A stretch of 64,000 nt of DNA from Chitinophaga niabensis (GCA_017849435.1 JAFIGY010000011.1:1-64000), one strand, 5' to 3'; numbered from the stretch's first letter, positions 18,199-28,387 are shown. Numbers and translations: made by a program. Notes: generated by a model not told the origin, from the letters alone.

Positions 18199-21100
18199 AT
18201 GCAAAAGTTCTACTGGCTTTCTACAAGGCGGGGTGGATGGATATTGTTCATTTCTCTCATACTCTCATTGCAATCGAGAGCATATACGCAGGATAGCGCA
18301 CAAATTACCATACATGTAACGAATACATCGATAGAGACCGTTTTCAAACAGATTGAGAAGCAAACGGGGCTCACATTTTATTACGCCAAACCTACTTTGG
18401 ATGGGGATCAGCCGGTTTCCGTGGACTTGCGGGGGGTAGGATTGACTACTGCATTGAATGCGATTTTGAAGGGGAAAAATGTGGGCTGGGTGGTGAGGGA
18501 TCGGGCGGTGGTGTTAAATAGGAAGGTTTTAACGAATGACAATAAACTTGATAGCGTACCAAGAGTGAATGTCTCAGGACAAGTGACTGATCCCAAGGGA
18601 AACCCAATCGCTGGGGCTACTATTTCCCTGAAGGGACAAAGTCGCGGACAAAGCGCTGATAATCTTGGGCGATTTCAGTTTGCCAATATCCCCGCGAACT
18701 CTTCAATTCTTGTATCCTCAATTGGATATGAGTCTAAGCAAATAAAATTATCAGGAGAAACTACAATACGCATTCAACTAGATACTCTGGTGCGAGAAAT
18801 TAAAGGTGTAGAAATTGTCTCAACAGGGTACCAAATGATATCAAAGGAAAAAGCCACAGGCTCTTTTGTAAAAATAGAAAACGACCTTCTTAATCGAAGG
18901 ACTAGTACAGGCATACTCGATCGATTAGATGGGATAACAAGTGGTCTAATATTTAACAGGAATAAGCAAGCTGGAAATGGAAATGAAGCAAATATCCAAA
19001 TTCGAGGACGTAGTACAATTTTCGCTAATGCAGAACCGCTAATAGTACTGGACAATTTTCCATTCGAAGGTGATATTAATGATATAAATCCAAACGATAT
19101 TCTATCTATTACAATCCTTAAGGATGCTGCTGCAGCTAGCATATGGGGAGTACGGGCAAGTAATGGAGTAATAGTAATTACATCAAAAACAGGCTCCCTT
19201 AATCACACACCTAAAATATCATTCAACACAAATTTGACTATTGGAAATAAACCCAACCTATACTACCAACCTCAACTCTCATCTAGTGATTTCTTAGAAG
19301 TTGAAAAATTCCTATACAACAAAGGCGCATATGACTTCTATCTAACATCCCCATCATTCTCCTATTATCCACTTTCCCCTGCAATAGAAATCATGGATAA
19401 AAAGAAGAAAAAACAAATATCAGAAGACGATGCTACAAAGTTACTTAATGACCTAAGTTCCATTGATGTAAGAAAAAATTACGAAAAATACTTTCTTCAA
19501 AAATCGATCAGTCAGCAATATTCTATCAGCCTTAGTGGCGGTGGAATAAATAATCGATATTATTTATCCGGTGGATATGACAAAAATAGAGCTACCCAAA
19601 TTGGAAACAACTTTGAAAGATTCACCTTCAATGCTAACAATACAAACTATCTTCTTGAAAAAAAATTTGAACTATTTACAAAAATATTCTTTGCATCTAC
19701 AAATCGTAAAAGTTCTACCGGATATAGTCCCAAATATCCTTATGAAAGAATAATTGATAATGAGGGTAACCCGTTACCAGTGGTTGCCGAACAACGATTA
19801 AGTTATATTGACACAGCTGGAAATGGCAAGTTGCTTGATTGGGGTTACTACCCATTAAATGAAAGAGTCCCTAGAAGTATAAATAAAACTACTGACTTTC
19901 GCCTTGATCTAGGCATTTCCTATACAATAATAAAAGAGTTAAAAGCGGCTATACTGTTTCAATATGGGAAAACAATAATGGATGGGAATAGTTCCTTTGA
20001 TCAAAACTCCTATCTTGCAAGAAATCTTATCAATAGATATACAGCGATAAATTATACTACGGGGACTCTACTGAGAGGAATTCCTCTTGGGGGTATAGAA
20101 ACCAAAACAACGGAAAATTTACAATCAAACTATGCTAGAGCTCAACTCAGTTATGAAAATCAATTCAAAGGTTATCATTCAATTAGTCTCCTTGCCGGAG
20201 CAGAAATTAGAGATGCCAAAGGACAGAGCTCATCACAATTACAATATGGTTACGACCCCAAAACAGCTACCGCCGCTCAAATTGATTATTTCAAAGACTA
20301 TACATTGTACGATCTCGGATATACCTCAAGAATTCCTTATAGTTTCACGCAATCGGGTTCTACCGATAGATTTAGGTCGCTATTTATAAATGGTGCTTAC
20401 ACATTTGACAATAAAATCACAATCTCAGGTAGTGCAAGAAGTGATGAATCCAATTTATTCGGTGTAGATGCAAACAAAAAGCGTATACCGTTGTGGTCTA
20501 TCGGAGGAAGTTGGGAGATCAACAAAGAGGGATTCTACAACAGCAGTTTACTACCATTTCTAAAGGTAAGAATATCTAATGGTTATAATGGAAATATAGA
20601 TCGTACATTATCTGCATTTATCACTGCTTCTACTACCTCACAAGTTAACATTTATAGCCTACCAATAGCAGTAGTGATTAATCCTCCAAACCCGCAGTTA
20701 AGATGGGAGAAAGTTCGAATAACTAATTTTGGGGTTGATTTTGGATCAAAAAATAATATTATTACCGGTTCATTTGAGTTTTATATTAAGTCTGGAAAAG
20801 ATCTGATTGGGAACTCACCATTAGCTCCTCAAACAGGGATTATACAGTTTAAAGGAAATACCGCTAATATGCGAACTAAAGGAGTAGATGTAATATTAAA
20901 TACAACGAATATCAATCGTCATTTGGTATGGTCTACCAATTTTCTGCTAAGTTATGTAACAGATAAGATTACAAAATACCTAGTAAAGCAGGGTTCTAAC
21001 AGCAACTATATCCAGCAAAATTTCTCCAATCCGCTGGAGGGGAAGCCATATTCTGCAATCTTTAGTTACAGATGGGCAGGACTTGACACTTTAGGAAGAC

Positions 21101-21681
21101 CGCAGTCCCTTCTGGACGGGAAGATAACAACCAATTATTCAGCTGTAGTTAATTCCACAAATGTTAATGAGTTAGTATATATGGGGCCGGCAAGCCCCAT
21201 GCTATTTGGCTCATTAAGGAACAATTTTGTATACAAAGGGGTTGATTTCTCATTTAACATTACCTATAAACTCGGGTACTTTTTTAGAAGACAGTCTTTA
21301 AACTATTCTAGTTTATTTAACGGTGTCTACCAGCAGGCAGATTTCTCAAAGCGTTGGATGCAACGTGGCGATGAGATAAGAACTAATGTTCCAAGCATGT
21401 ACTATTACCCGGATGGCACACGAGAAGATATTTATAACTATTCAGACATTTTGGTCGAAAAAGGTGATCACATTCGTTTGCAAGACATTCAATTAGGCTA
21501 TGCTCTTCCAAGTAAGCTGATCAAAAAGGGAACTGTGAAAGGGGCTAGAATCTATTTCTATGCAAGTAATATAGGGATTATTTGGCGAGCAAATAAATAT
21601 CGAATTGACCCGGATGCAAACGCTCCAGGTACTTTCCCGACACCAGCAACATTTTCTTTCGGGATAAACGTTAATCTCTAA
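18199..21681 (+). CDS. SusC/RagA-family TonB-dependent outer-membrane transporter with STN domain
   Basis: 1160 residues. Residues 1-30 are a signal peptide. Residues ~35-110 are an STN domain (ITIHVTNTSIETVFKQIEKQ and ALNAILKGKNVGWVVRD), the part that signals to FecR. Residues ~128-200 are a carboxypeptidase-like domain (VSGQVTDPKGNPIAGATISL). A plug domain follows with VEIVSTGYQ, LDRLDGITSGL, NIQIRGRSTIF and SITILKDAAAASIWGVRASN. The remainder is a ~22-strand barrel ending FSFGINVNL. It imports an unknown ligand across the outer membrane together with the SusD protein 71 bp downstream. Base composition changes inside the gene: by hand count ~51% GC at 18361-18540 against 30% at 19201-19260. 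The substrate cannot be inferred; a glycan is not certain because no glycosidase is nearby. Confidence 0.95.
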   Translation: MQKFYWLSTRRGGWILFISLILSLQSRAYTQDSAQITIHVTNTSIETVFKQIEKQTGLTFYYAKPTLDGDQPVSVDLRGVGLTTALNAILKGKNVGWVVRDRAVVLNRKVLTNDNKLDSVPRVNVSGQVTDPKGNPIAGATISLKGQSRGQSADNLGRFQFANIPANSSILVSSIGYESKQIKLSGETTIRIQLDTLVREIKGVEIVSTGYQMISKEKATGSFVKIENDLLNRRTSTGILDRLDGITSGLIFNRNKQAGNGNEANIQIRGRSTIFANAEPLIVLDNFPFEGDINDINPNDILSITILKDAAAASIWGVRASNGVIVITSKTGSLNHTPKISFNTNLTIGNKPNLYYQPQLSSSDFLEVEKFLYNKGAYDFYLTSPSFSYYPLSPAIEIMDKKKKKQISEDDATKLLNDLSSIDVRKNYEKYFLQKSISQQYSISLSGGGINNRYYLSGGYDKNRATQIGNNFERFTFNANNTNYLLEKKFELFTKIFFASTNRKSSTGYSPKYPYERIIDNEGNPLPVVAEQRLSYIDTAGNGKLLDWGYYPLNERVPRSINKTTDFRLDLGISYTIIKELKAAILFQYGKTIMDGNSSFDQNSYLARNLINRYTAINYTTGTLLRGIPLGGIETKTTENLQSNYARAQLSYENQFKGYHSISLLAGAEIRDAKGQSSSQLQYGYDPKTATAAQIDYFKDYTLYDLGYTSRIPYSFTQSGSTDRFRSLFINGAYTFDNKITISGSARSDESNLFGVDANKKRIPLWSIGGSWEINKEGFYNSSLLPFLKVRISNGYNGNIDRTLSAFITASTTSQVNIYSLPIAVVINPPNPQLRWEKVRITNFGVDFGSKNNIITGSFEFYIKSGKDLIGNSPLAPQTGIIQFKGNTANMRTKGVDVILNTTNINRHLVWSTNFLLSYVTDKITKYLVKQGSNSNYIQQNFSNPLEGKPYSAIFSYRWAGLDTLGRPQSLLDGKITTNYSAVVNSTNVNELVYMGPASPMLFGSLRNNFVYKGVDFSFNITYKLGYFFRRQSLNYSSLFNGVYQQADFSKRWMQRGDEIRTNVPSMYYYPDGTREDIYNYSDILVEKGDHIRLQDIQLGYALPSKLIKKGTVKGARIYFYASNIGIIWRANKYRIDPDANAPGTFPTPATFSFGINVNL

Positions 21682-21752
21682 ATATAGTGATGTGATCATT
21701 GAATCAACAGGATTTTTCCCTAATTAAAAAGTATTCAGATTAAACCAAAAAA

Positions 21753-23141
21753 ATGAAGAAACATAAATACCTCATATTATATTGGATAATACTAATTATG
21801 GAGGGGGCCATAGGTTGTCAAAAAGGCGTGATGGACGACAAGCCGAACACAAATATCGTTGTCCCTTCATCTATTGATGATATTCAAAAAATATTAGACA
21901 ATACTGCCGTTTTAAACAACTATCCACTTTCTCTTAGGCAATTGGGTGCCGACGAATACTATTTTACATTCTCCGGTTGGCAAAAATTGATTAGATCAAG
22001 TGAGAAAAATGCGCATATTTGGGCAAAGGATATTTACAATGGAGAACGAAATATTCCAGATTGGAATGATGGGTTTAAAGGCATATATTACGCTAATGTC
22101 GCATTGGAATCATTAAACAATATTCCAACAGGGAGAATTGGAACCGATTGGAATCGCTTAAAAGGATCTGCATTGTTTTATAGGGCATATCATTATTTTA
22201 ACCTCTTGCTTACCTTCACATTACCTTTTGATAAAAAGACTGCTTCTACTGATCTAGGACTGCCAATTCGGGCCAAAGCGGATATTAACGAGATAATTCA
22301 ACGTTCAAGTATTCAACAAACTTATAACTTTATACTAAATGATCTAAAAGGAGCAATTGAATTACTCCCAACGACCATTGACCCGCTATACCAGAACCGA
22401 CCTTCAAAGGTTGCCTGCTTCGCATTATTATCAAGAATCTATCTCTCAATCTTTGACTATGAAAATGCTGAAAACTATGCAGACAAGACCCTCGGCATCT
22501 ACAATACTCTTATAGATTACAACTCGTTAAGCACATCTACATTCAGACCTTTCTCGAACAATAATCCAGAATTATTACTTTGGGGCATTTCAAATGGATA
22601 TAGTTCAATGAACAATGGGCAAATTCAGCTAAATACCAACATAGACACCCTGCTGATTAAACTATATGAACCAAATGACCTAAGGAAAGGAGTTTATTTC
22701 AATAAAAATAGTTTTGGAGACTACAACATTAAGAGTGGCTATCAAGGAACATACCTCCAGCCCTTCGCGGGAATAGCCACAGACGAAATATATTTAATAA
22801 AATCGGAATGTCTAGCTCGGAGAAGGGAAACATTACTATCGTTGAACATGTTGAATACTTTGCTAGAGAAGAGGTACAAATCTGGAACATTTGTTCGCAT
22901 AACCGCTACTACCCCAGAAGAAGCACTCAGTAAGATTCTCCTTGAAAGAAGAAAGGAGCTAGTATGGCGGGGACTTAGATGGCTTGACCTTAGAAGACTA
23001 AATAAAGAGGGAGCCAATATAACTATCCAAAGAATGTTAAATGGAGAAATCTTTACGTTGTCTCCAAATTCGTTAAGATACGCCTTCCCAATACCTGAAG
23101 ATGAGATAGCATTATCTGGTATCGAACAAAATAGTCGATAA
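21753..23141 (+). CDS. SusD/RagB-family outer-membrane lipoprotein
   Basis: 462 residues. The N terminus is a lipoprotein signal, with the lipidated cysteine at residue 22 (EGAIGCQKG). Family features include IPDWNDGFKGIYYANVALE, LKGSALFYRAYHYFNLLLTF (TPR-like core, ~130-150), a second TPR region (RPSKVACFALLSRIYLSIFD) and the C-terminal block RKELVWRGLRWLDLRRL followed by FPIPEDEI. It sits as a lid on the SusC barrel and captures substrate at the cell surface. It is AT-rich like its partner. The C terminus is complete (SGIEQNSR), so the transposon remnant downstream did not truncate it. Confidence 0.93.
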   Translation: MKKHKYLILYWIILIMEGAIGCQKGVMDDKPNTNIVVPSSIDDIQKILDNTAVLNNYPLSLRQLGADEYYFTFSGWQKLIRSSEKNAHIWAKDIYNGERNIPDWNDGFKGIYYANVALESLNNIPTGRIGTDWNRLKGSALFYRAYHYFNLLLTFTLPFDKKTASTDLGLPIRAKADINEIIQRSSIQQTYNFILNDLKGAIELLPTTIDPLYQNRPSKVACFALLSRIYLSIFDYENAENYADKTLGIYNTLIDYNSLSTSTFRPFSNNNPELLLWGISNGYSSMNNGQIQLNTNIDTLLIKLYEPNDLRKGVYFNKNSFGDYNIKSGYQGTYLQPFAGIATDEIYLIKSECLARRRETLLSLNMLNTLLEKRYKSGTFVRITATTPEEALSKILLERRKELVWRGLRWLDLRRLNKEGANITIQRMLNGEIFTLSPNSLRYAFPIPEDEIALSGIEQNSR

Positions 23142-23258
23142 TCCTACTGCCTTTAGGTGTAAAAATGCCCTAAACACAGTTAAGGTATTATTACATAAAG
23201 TGAGTCATTCTGCTAAAGATTCAGTTTGAGTCTGTCTCCAAAGATAATAGATAGTTGT

Positions 23259-24446
23259 GCAAGTGTCTGATTCCAGAAGTCGACTGACTTATTCTACTTT
23301 GCACAGATATTCTCTTGAACTAGGAATAAGAGTTTCATTAAGGCGTCTTCCGACCGGAAGGGGCCTTTTGATTTTGTTACAGCTCGTAGCTGCCGGTGGA
23401 AGCCTTCGATGATATTGGTAGTGTGTATAATCCTGCATATATCTTTGTTGTATTGGAAATAGCTACTTAAATGTGGCCAGTTCTTTCTCCAGGATTCTAT
23501 GACTTTGGGGTAGCGACGGCCCCAGTTGGCCTAGATTACGCTCTACCTGCTCAACAGTCGAAGCCCGGTAGACACCTTGCAAATCCTTCATAAAGGGCTT
23601 GACACCGTTGTAAGACAGGTATTTTTGACTATTACGGATCTGGTGAACAAAGCAAAACTGCACTTCTGTCTGGGGAAAATACCTTCCACTGCATCTGCAA
23701 ACCCCTGAAGATTGCCGATACAAGCTATAAACATGTCTTCCCCGGTTCGGTTAACACCTGAAGCCAGAATTTAGCATCCTCATTTTCTCCGATATACATT
23801 CTCAGCAGTTCTTTATAACCCTCCTGATTGATTGAGGTCTATAATGTAGTAAACAGCACTGCTGATAACACGGCCCTCATAACGTACCTTGTAGCAGATA
23901 GCATCCAGCCGCACGAAGAGGTAGATCCTTTCCAGTGGCCGGTCGCACCATTCCTGAATCAGGGGAAGTATTTTATCAGTGATGCGGCTGATAGTAGCCG
24001 TGTACACTTCAACCCCGTACATGTCCATCAAATAATCACGGGTATCGCTATAGCTGGCTCCCTGGTATATAATGCGATAATTTGCTAGTCAAGATCGCGA
24101 CACCGAGGGTCTTATGGCGTTTGGGGAATCAACTCCGGCTCAAATGTCCCGTTGTGTCTATGGGTGGGTAATATCCACAAAGCCAATAGAGGTCTTTACC
24201 TGTTTGCGACCTTTACCGTATTTTATGTTGGCGTCATCATCTTCCTCGATATGAACTTCCAGCTTGCCTTTCAATGCCCCTTCCAGGAACTCTTTCAACA
24301 ATGACATAAGCACTCCATCCTTCCCCAGCAGGCTGTCTCCTTCCTTCAAACGGCTCACTGCCGACTTCTTAAATGCTTCGAAATCGAAATGCTGTTTGTT
24401 CATAGAGTCAGTTTAAAGTTAAGCAACTTTTATCTGATACACTTTT
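23259..24446 (-). mobile_element. IS256-family insertion sequence remnant
   Basis: A ~1.2-kb element carrying a broken IS256 transposase. Candidate imperfect terminal inverted repeats are 23259-23282 (GCAAGTGTCTGATTCCAGAAG, reading inward) and 24424-24446 (AAGTGTATCAGATAAAAGTTG when read inward on the minus strand). The ends are approximate and no target duplication was identified. It separates susD from the TlpA-type gene. Confidence 0.6.
23294..24403 (-). pseudogene. IS256-family transposase, multiply frameshifted
   Basis: The reading is in at least four pieces. 24403-24158 gives the N terminus (MNKQHFDFEAFKKSA, then KQVKTSIGFVDI) and breaks just before the region encoding GTFEPELI in another frame. 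24031-23813 gives the middle, with the first catalytic aspartate in VRLDAICYKVRYEGR. 23723-23463 gives FPQTEVQFCFVHQIRNSQKY and KPFMKDLQGVY. The last piece, in a shifted frame, reads WRKNWPHLSSYFQYNKDI and RIIHTTNIIEGFHRQLR, ending at TAG 23296-23294. These are diagnostic IS256/MULE-type transposase blocks in the correct order. At least three frameshifts and an in-frame stop mean no functional enzyme can be made. Confidence 0.88.
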
Positions 24447-24686
24447 GGTAGTAGTCTCACAGTTTATTCTATTTATTCCATTTTTTGACATAAAAAAACA
24501 CAACTGTGATTGAAACACAATCACAACAAATCCGGTGTTAAAACATACAACAAAAATCTATTTCATAAGTAAAATAAAATCGGTTCACCCCTTTTTCAAA
24601 TAAAATATCTTATTAGTAGGTAGTATCTAACAATATATAATAGAAAAAAAGCAAACTAATCTACTTACTTACAATTCCCAATAATT
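24447..24686. other. AT-rich upstream region of the TlpA-type gene
   Basis: 240 bp, very AT-rich with several A tracts. No consensus promoter or hairpin was found. Confidence 0.4.
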
Positions 24687-26342
24687 ATGTTCTTGATCAT
24701 TTATTTTCTTGAAAAGAAATGGCTTATTTTGTTTGCAAGCCTAAATATAATCCAGTTCACGTCCTTCGGTCAAACATTTTCTCACAAATCGTCAGAAAGG
24801 CAAAATAAGAATAAATTATTGAAACCAATAACATATGAGGGCAATAGAAGTTACGAAACCGACAACATATCAGATAAAAATTCTGAGTATCCAGATTTTT
24901 CAATTCATGGAAAAATAACAGGAATTAAAAACCATGTACAGAATGTAACACTATCAGTTTTCAATCAATACTTTCGATCCCGGCATAAATTAGACGCAAT
25001 TGATGTTAAAAAAACGGTAGAACGAGGTAGATTCTTGACATCATACAGTGGTATCACCAATGGACTCGCGTACATGATCCTTCAATTTGACAGCCTCAAC
25101 ATTGATCAACTCTATGGGTTCTTCTTAGTGGAAAAGAAAGATAACATTTTGATCGATATCAACAAGGACAACATCCAATTTTCTGGCGAAGGTGCTGATA
25201 AATACAATTGTCAAATAGAATTAAACAAATGCTCATATGATGATTTAAGTTCGGAATTCAAATCAATAGATAAAAAAATAGACTATTCAAACACATACCA
25301 AAGATTAGCACGGCAAAGTGAGATTCTTGATTCGATTGATGCTTTAAAAAAAAACGTAATAAAAAAATACTCCTTTAGATTATCCCCAGATATACGAAAC
25401 ATTCTAATCGCTGACGCCTATGCTAAAAACAAGATGGAGCTTTTTCGATATTTTTTACTATCGTCTACAACAGAGAAAAGCGAGCGAGAGATGCTGTTTA
25501 AGTTCTACCAAAATTACATTAAGCCTCTTCCGGAGGACACTACCAACAGTTCGTTACTTCATAGGTCAGCTCTGTACACCGACTATCTCTTCCAGCTACG
25601 ACGTATAAAGTTTATTTTAGAAAATAAATATGTCGAAAATGGAGCCAGATTAGTTGATATTAACCCAACTTTCGAAAATTTCTTCGCTTTCATCAATACT
25701 CACTATGGAGGTCCTTTAAAAGATAAGTTAATTGCAACTCTCTTCTCTGAATCCTATACGCTAGGTCAATTTAAAGGAGCCGACACCTTCTCTTTTAAGG
25801 CTATACACTCAATGAAATACGAGCCGTATAAAAAAATTGTCGAAGATATTTCCCATTCTAAAACCAGAGGCGCTAAGGCTTTCAATTTTGAATTGATCGA
25901 TTCTACTGGGAAAACAATACAACTGAGTGACTTCCGTGGAAAAGTCATAGTTGTCGATTTCTGGTTTACAGGATGCAAAGCGTGCATAGATCTGGCTAAA
26001 AATATGTTGCCTGTATATAAGCATTTTCAAGACAAATCAGATGTAGTATTCGTGAGTATTAGTGTCGATGAAAAAATTAACAGATGGAAACAAAGCCTAA
26101 AATCTGGTATATATACCCATCTGGAAAATATTGTGTTATATACGAATGGGCTCGGTATCAAACATCCGCTAGTGAGATTCTATCAACTAATTGGTTTCCC
26201 TCAACTAATGCTCATCGATAAAGAAGGAAAAATTTTAGATTCCAATCCAGTTGTTCCCACAGCTTGGAAGGGTAGCGAAAACGAATTAATTGATACTATT
26301 GAAAGTTATCTTAAAGCCCAAGTGCTTCATAAACAGAAATAA
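24687..26342 (+). CDS. Large TlpA-type thioredoxin-fold protein, exported
   Basis: 551 residues. Residues ~8-30 are a hydrophobic export signal (WLILFASLNIIQFTSFGQ). The central ~350 residues are AT-coded, hydrophilic and of no clear family, although residues ~60-160 resemble the all-beta DUF4369-type domain often fused to TlpA. From ~residue 392 there is a TlpA/AhpC-TSA domain: AFNFELIDSTGKTIQLSDFRG, then VVDFWFTGCKAC with active cysteines C430 and C433, and the cis-Pro loop GFPQLMLIDKEG. The CxxC pair is CKAC rather than the commoner CGPC. It probably acts as a periplasmic thiol-disulfide oxidoreductase. Position suggests it once followed susD directly, before the IS256 insertion. Partner proteins are unknown. 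Confidence 0.85.
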   Translation: MFLIIYFLEKKWLILFASLNIIQFTSFGQTFSHKSSERQNKNKLLKPITYEGNRSYETDNISDKNSEYPDFSIHGKITGIKNHVQNVTLSVFNQYFRSRHKLDAIDVKKTVERGRFLTSYSGITNGLAYMILQFDSLNIDQLYGFFLVEKKDNILIDINKDNIQFSGEGADKYNCQIELNKCSYDDLSSEFKSIDKKIDYSNTYQRLARQSEILDSIDALKKNVIKKYSFRLSPDIRNILIADAYAKNKMELFRYFLLSSTTEKSEREMLFKFYQNYIKPLPEDTTNSSLLHRSALYTDYLFQLRRIKFILENKYVENGARLVDINPTFENFFAFINTHYGGPLKDKLIATLFSESYTLGQFKGADTFSFKAIHSMKYEPYKKIVEDISHSKTRGAKAFNFELIDSTGKTIQLSDFRGKVIVVDFWFTGCKACIDLAKNMLPVYKHFQDKSDVVFVSISVDEKINRWKQSLKSGIYTHLENIVLYTNGLGIKHPLVRFYQLIGFPQLMLIDKEGKILDSNPVVPTAWKGSENELIDTIESYLKAQVLHKQK

Positions 26343-26386
26343 CTTACTCCTATCTCATAATAGCATACGCCAAAGTAGATTAGTAG

Positions 26387-26402
26387 GAAATGGTACCATT
26401 TC
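26387..26402. repeat. Perfect 16-bp palindrome
   Basis: GAAATGGTACCATTTC is a perfect palindrome, flanked by AGTA (26382-26385) and TACT (26403-26406), so a 20-bp paired hairpin with one bulged G can form. It lies 45 bp after the TlpA-type gene. No T run follows, so it could be a weak terminator or a protein site. Confidence 0.5.
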
Positions 26403-26618
26403 TACTCGAAAGCTCTCAAACAAAACACGCATTCATCATGCAATATTGTACATAATCAGATACCTATCCCACTGCAAAATTCCAACTGATGACATTTAGC
26501 TATCACCACAAACCTCATAGGTACAATAAGGATTGTATGAGTTCTCCACTCATTTACCACAGTTGTAAGATGGATTATATTTTACATAGTTATCATTCCT
26601 CCGCTTGATATAGTTAGC

Positions 26619-27946
26619 TACTCCCCAAAGGTGGGACAGGGGTTTTGCAATTTAAGAAACTATCGGGCTTTGAACAAAAGTATGGCCGTAATAACTGTCG
26701 CCCGGAAAAGCGGTGGCGCTGATGACGGCCATGCTCTTGTTCAAAGCAGTTCCCGACAGGGGTTTTGACGGATTATACCCCAGATATAATTCTATCGCTT
26801 TTTTGTAACCCAGTGACTGATGAAGTCTTTTTTCATTGTAGAACAAAAAGAACCGGCGCAAACCCTTTAGCAGGTTGAGAACCGTGTACATACTTGTAGA
26901 TGTACAGATGCTCGTGTTTGACGGTACGCCACAGCCGTTCGATGAAAATATTATCCAGCGCCCTTCCTTTTCCGTCCATTGAAATCCTGATCCCGTGCCG
27001 CTTTGCAGCCGCAATATACACATCGGACGTGAACTGACTGCCCTGGTCTGAATTGATGATCTGCGGTGATCCGTAATGGCCGACGGCATCTTCCACAATA
27101 TCGGCGCACCATTCCGCCGACATTTGATTATTGATTCCCCATCCCACGATAAGCCGGGAATAGATATCGATGATGGCGCACAGGTACGCGAAGCTGTCTT
27201 TCATTGGCACATAAGTGATATCTATACTCCATACCTGGTTCGGTTCCGTTACCTTCAATCCGGTTAGCAGATAAGGATATTTTAAAGCGATAGGATCGGG
27301 CCGTGTGGTCCGTGGCTTACAGTACACCGTTTTCCATCCGACCAGCTGCATTAGCCTGCGAATGCGCTTGACGTTGACGCGGTAGCCCAGTTCTGCCAAA
27401 GTGCGGCGCAGGTGTTTGACACCAAAGAAAGGGGTTTGCATGTACTGTTCATCCAGGATACGCATGATATCCAGGTTCTCCCTGCTCTCTCCCGTGGGCT
27501 TGTAATAGACCGTGCTGCGGTTGATAACATACAGCTTGCATTGTGTGGCGATAGAAAGCGTGTGATGGTTGCAATCCAGGAGTGCCAGCCGCTGTTTCAT
27601 TGGAATTGTTGCAATTTTTTTAAGCTGCATGTTCTCCAATGTGAGCTGGCCGATCACGGCCTGCTGTTCCTCGATGATGCTTTGGCGGTTGTCGATCAGG
27701 TCGATCTTTCCTTTGATAAAAAGGGTCGGTGCATTGTCGCGTATTACATTACGCCAAAGGTTAACCTGGGTTTTGTTGATGCCATTGGCCTTCGCAATGG
27801 CTTCTGCGGTATGCTGCATGGAAATGGCCTGCAGCGCGACTTTGGCCTTGAACTCTGCGGTGTACGTTCTCTTAGGTGTTTTTTTTCATTTGTACGTGGT
27901 GGTTAGTAAGTTATACTGTCATCGCCTGTCCGATTTTTGGGGAGCA
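26619..27946 (-). mobile_element. IS3-family insertion sequence, probably inactive
   Basis: 1328 bp bounded by imperfect terminal inverted repeats: TACTCCCCAAAGGTGGGACAG (26619-26639) and, on the minus strand, TGCTCCCCAAAAATCGGACAG (27946-27926). Both flanks also contain TATAG, so the repeats may extend outward. It carries one frameshifted transposase. Inserted between the large TlpA-type gene and the DUF6520 gene. Its GC content is higher than that of the surrounding DNA. Confidence 0.82.
26652..27889 (-). pseudogene. IS3-family transposase (OrfA/OrfB type), frameshifted
   Basis: An ATG at 27889 is followed by eight A, which puts the zero frame into a quick stop. With one A fewer the frame reads MKKTPKRTYTAEFKAKVALQ, the usual OrfA start, continuous with the 328-codon frame 27819-26833. 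That frame holds the OrfA helix-turn-helix remainder, an HTH_21 block (TPFFGVKHLRRTLAELGY) and an rve integrase core: D of VWSIDITYVPMKD, D of INSDQGSQFTS and the E of DNIFIERLWRTVK. Near 26895 the frame shifts again and the C terminus (FFLFYNEKRLHQSLGYKKA) continues in 27098-26652. The A8 tract could be a slippage site, but the second shift makes the gene broken as read. Confidence 0.85.
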
Positions 27947-28060
27947 TAATATAGTGTGATCTCGGAAAAGTAGTCTCGGAAATAGCCGTTCTAAAACCCA
28001 TCAAGAGGCCTAATCAAAAGTTCTTTATTTTCCTTTAACAAGGTCATACGCGATGTACTA

Positions 28061-28100
28061 AAAGAAAGAGGAGACTAGTAAATACTAGTCTCCAGTTTCT
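28061..28100 (-). terminator. Probable terminator after the DUF6520 gene
   Basis: GGAGACTAGTA (28070-28080) and TACTAGTCTCC (28083-28093) form a perfect 11-bp inverted repeat. On the minus strand it is followed by TCTTTCTTTT. It lies 37 bp after the DUF6520 stop codon. Confidence 0.65.
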
Positions 28101-28129
28101 TCTATTGAAATAGATTGAAGTCCCCTTCA

Positions 28130-28387
28130 TTAAGGAACATAAACCTTGTTAGCTTCAATCCCAGTAGCTTGTGTACCAGCAGGAAGTGTTTGTGCGTCAC
28201 TGTTGATCTGATACAGGCAGAACGGGTTCACAGCATCTAAGCATTTGGTCGGATCATAAGATGGACCAAGTTTCACGAAGCTACCATCGGCTTGTTTAAT
28301 GTAATAGTTCGGGGCAAATACTGTGGCGGCAGCTGCTGCACCAACACCCAGCAATACTGCTAATGCAGACAATTTGATCTTTTTCAT
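28130..28387 (-). CDS. DUF6520-family small exported protein
   Basis: 85 residues. Residues 1-22 are a signal-like segment (MKKIKLSALAVLLGVGAAAA). The mature part is ~60 residues with NYYIKQADGSFVKLG and two cysteines, C49 and C57, in YDPTKCLDAVNPFCLYQINS. The layout matches DUF6520, a Bacteroidota family of unknown function. It follows the MauE-like gene by 98 bp on the same strand and precedes a hairpin terminator. The two cysteines, together with neighbouring thiol-redox genes, suggest a disulfide-bonded exported peptide; this is inference. Composition is more GC-balanced than the genes on either side. Confidence 0.8.
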   Translation of the reverse strand: MKKIKLSALAVLLGVGAAAAATVFAPNYYIKQADGSFVKLGPSYDPTKCLDAVNPFCLYQINSDAQTLPAGTQATGIEANKVYVP

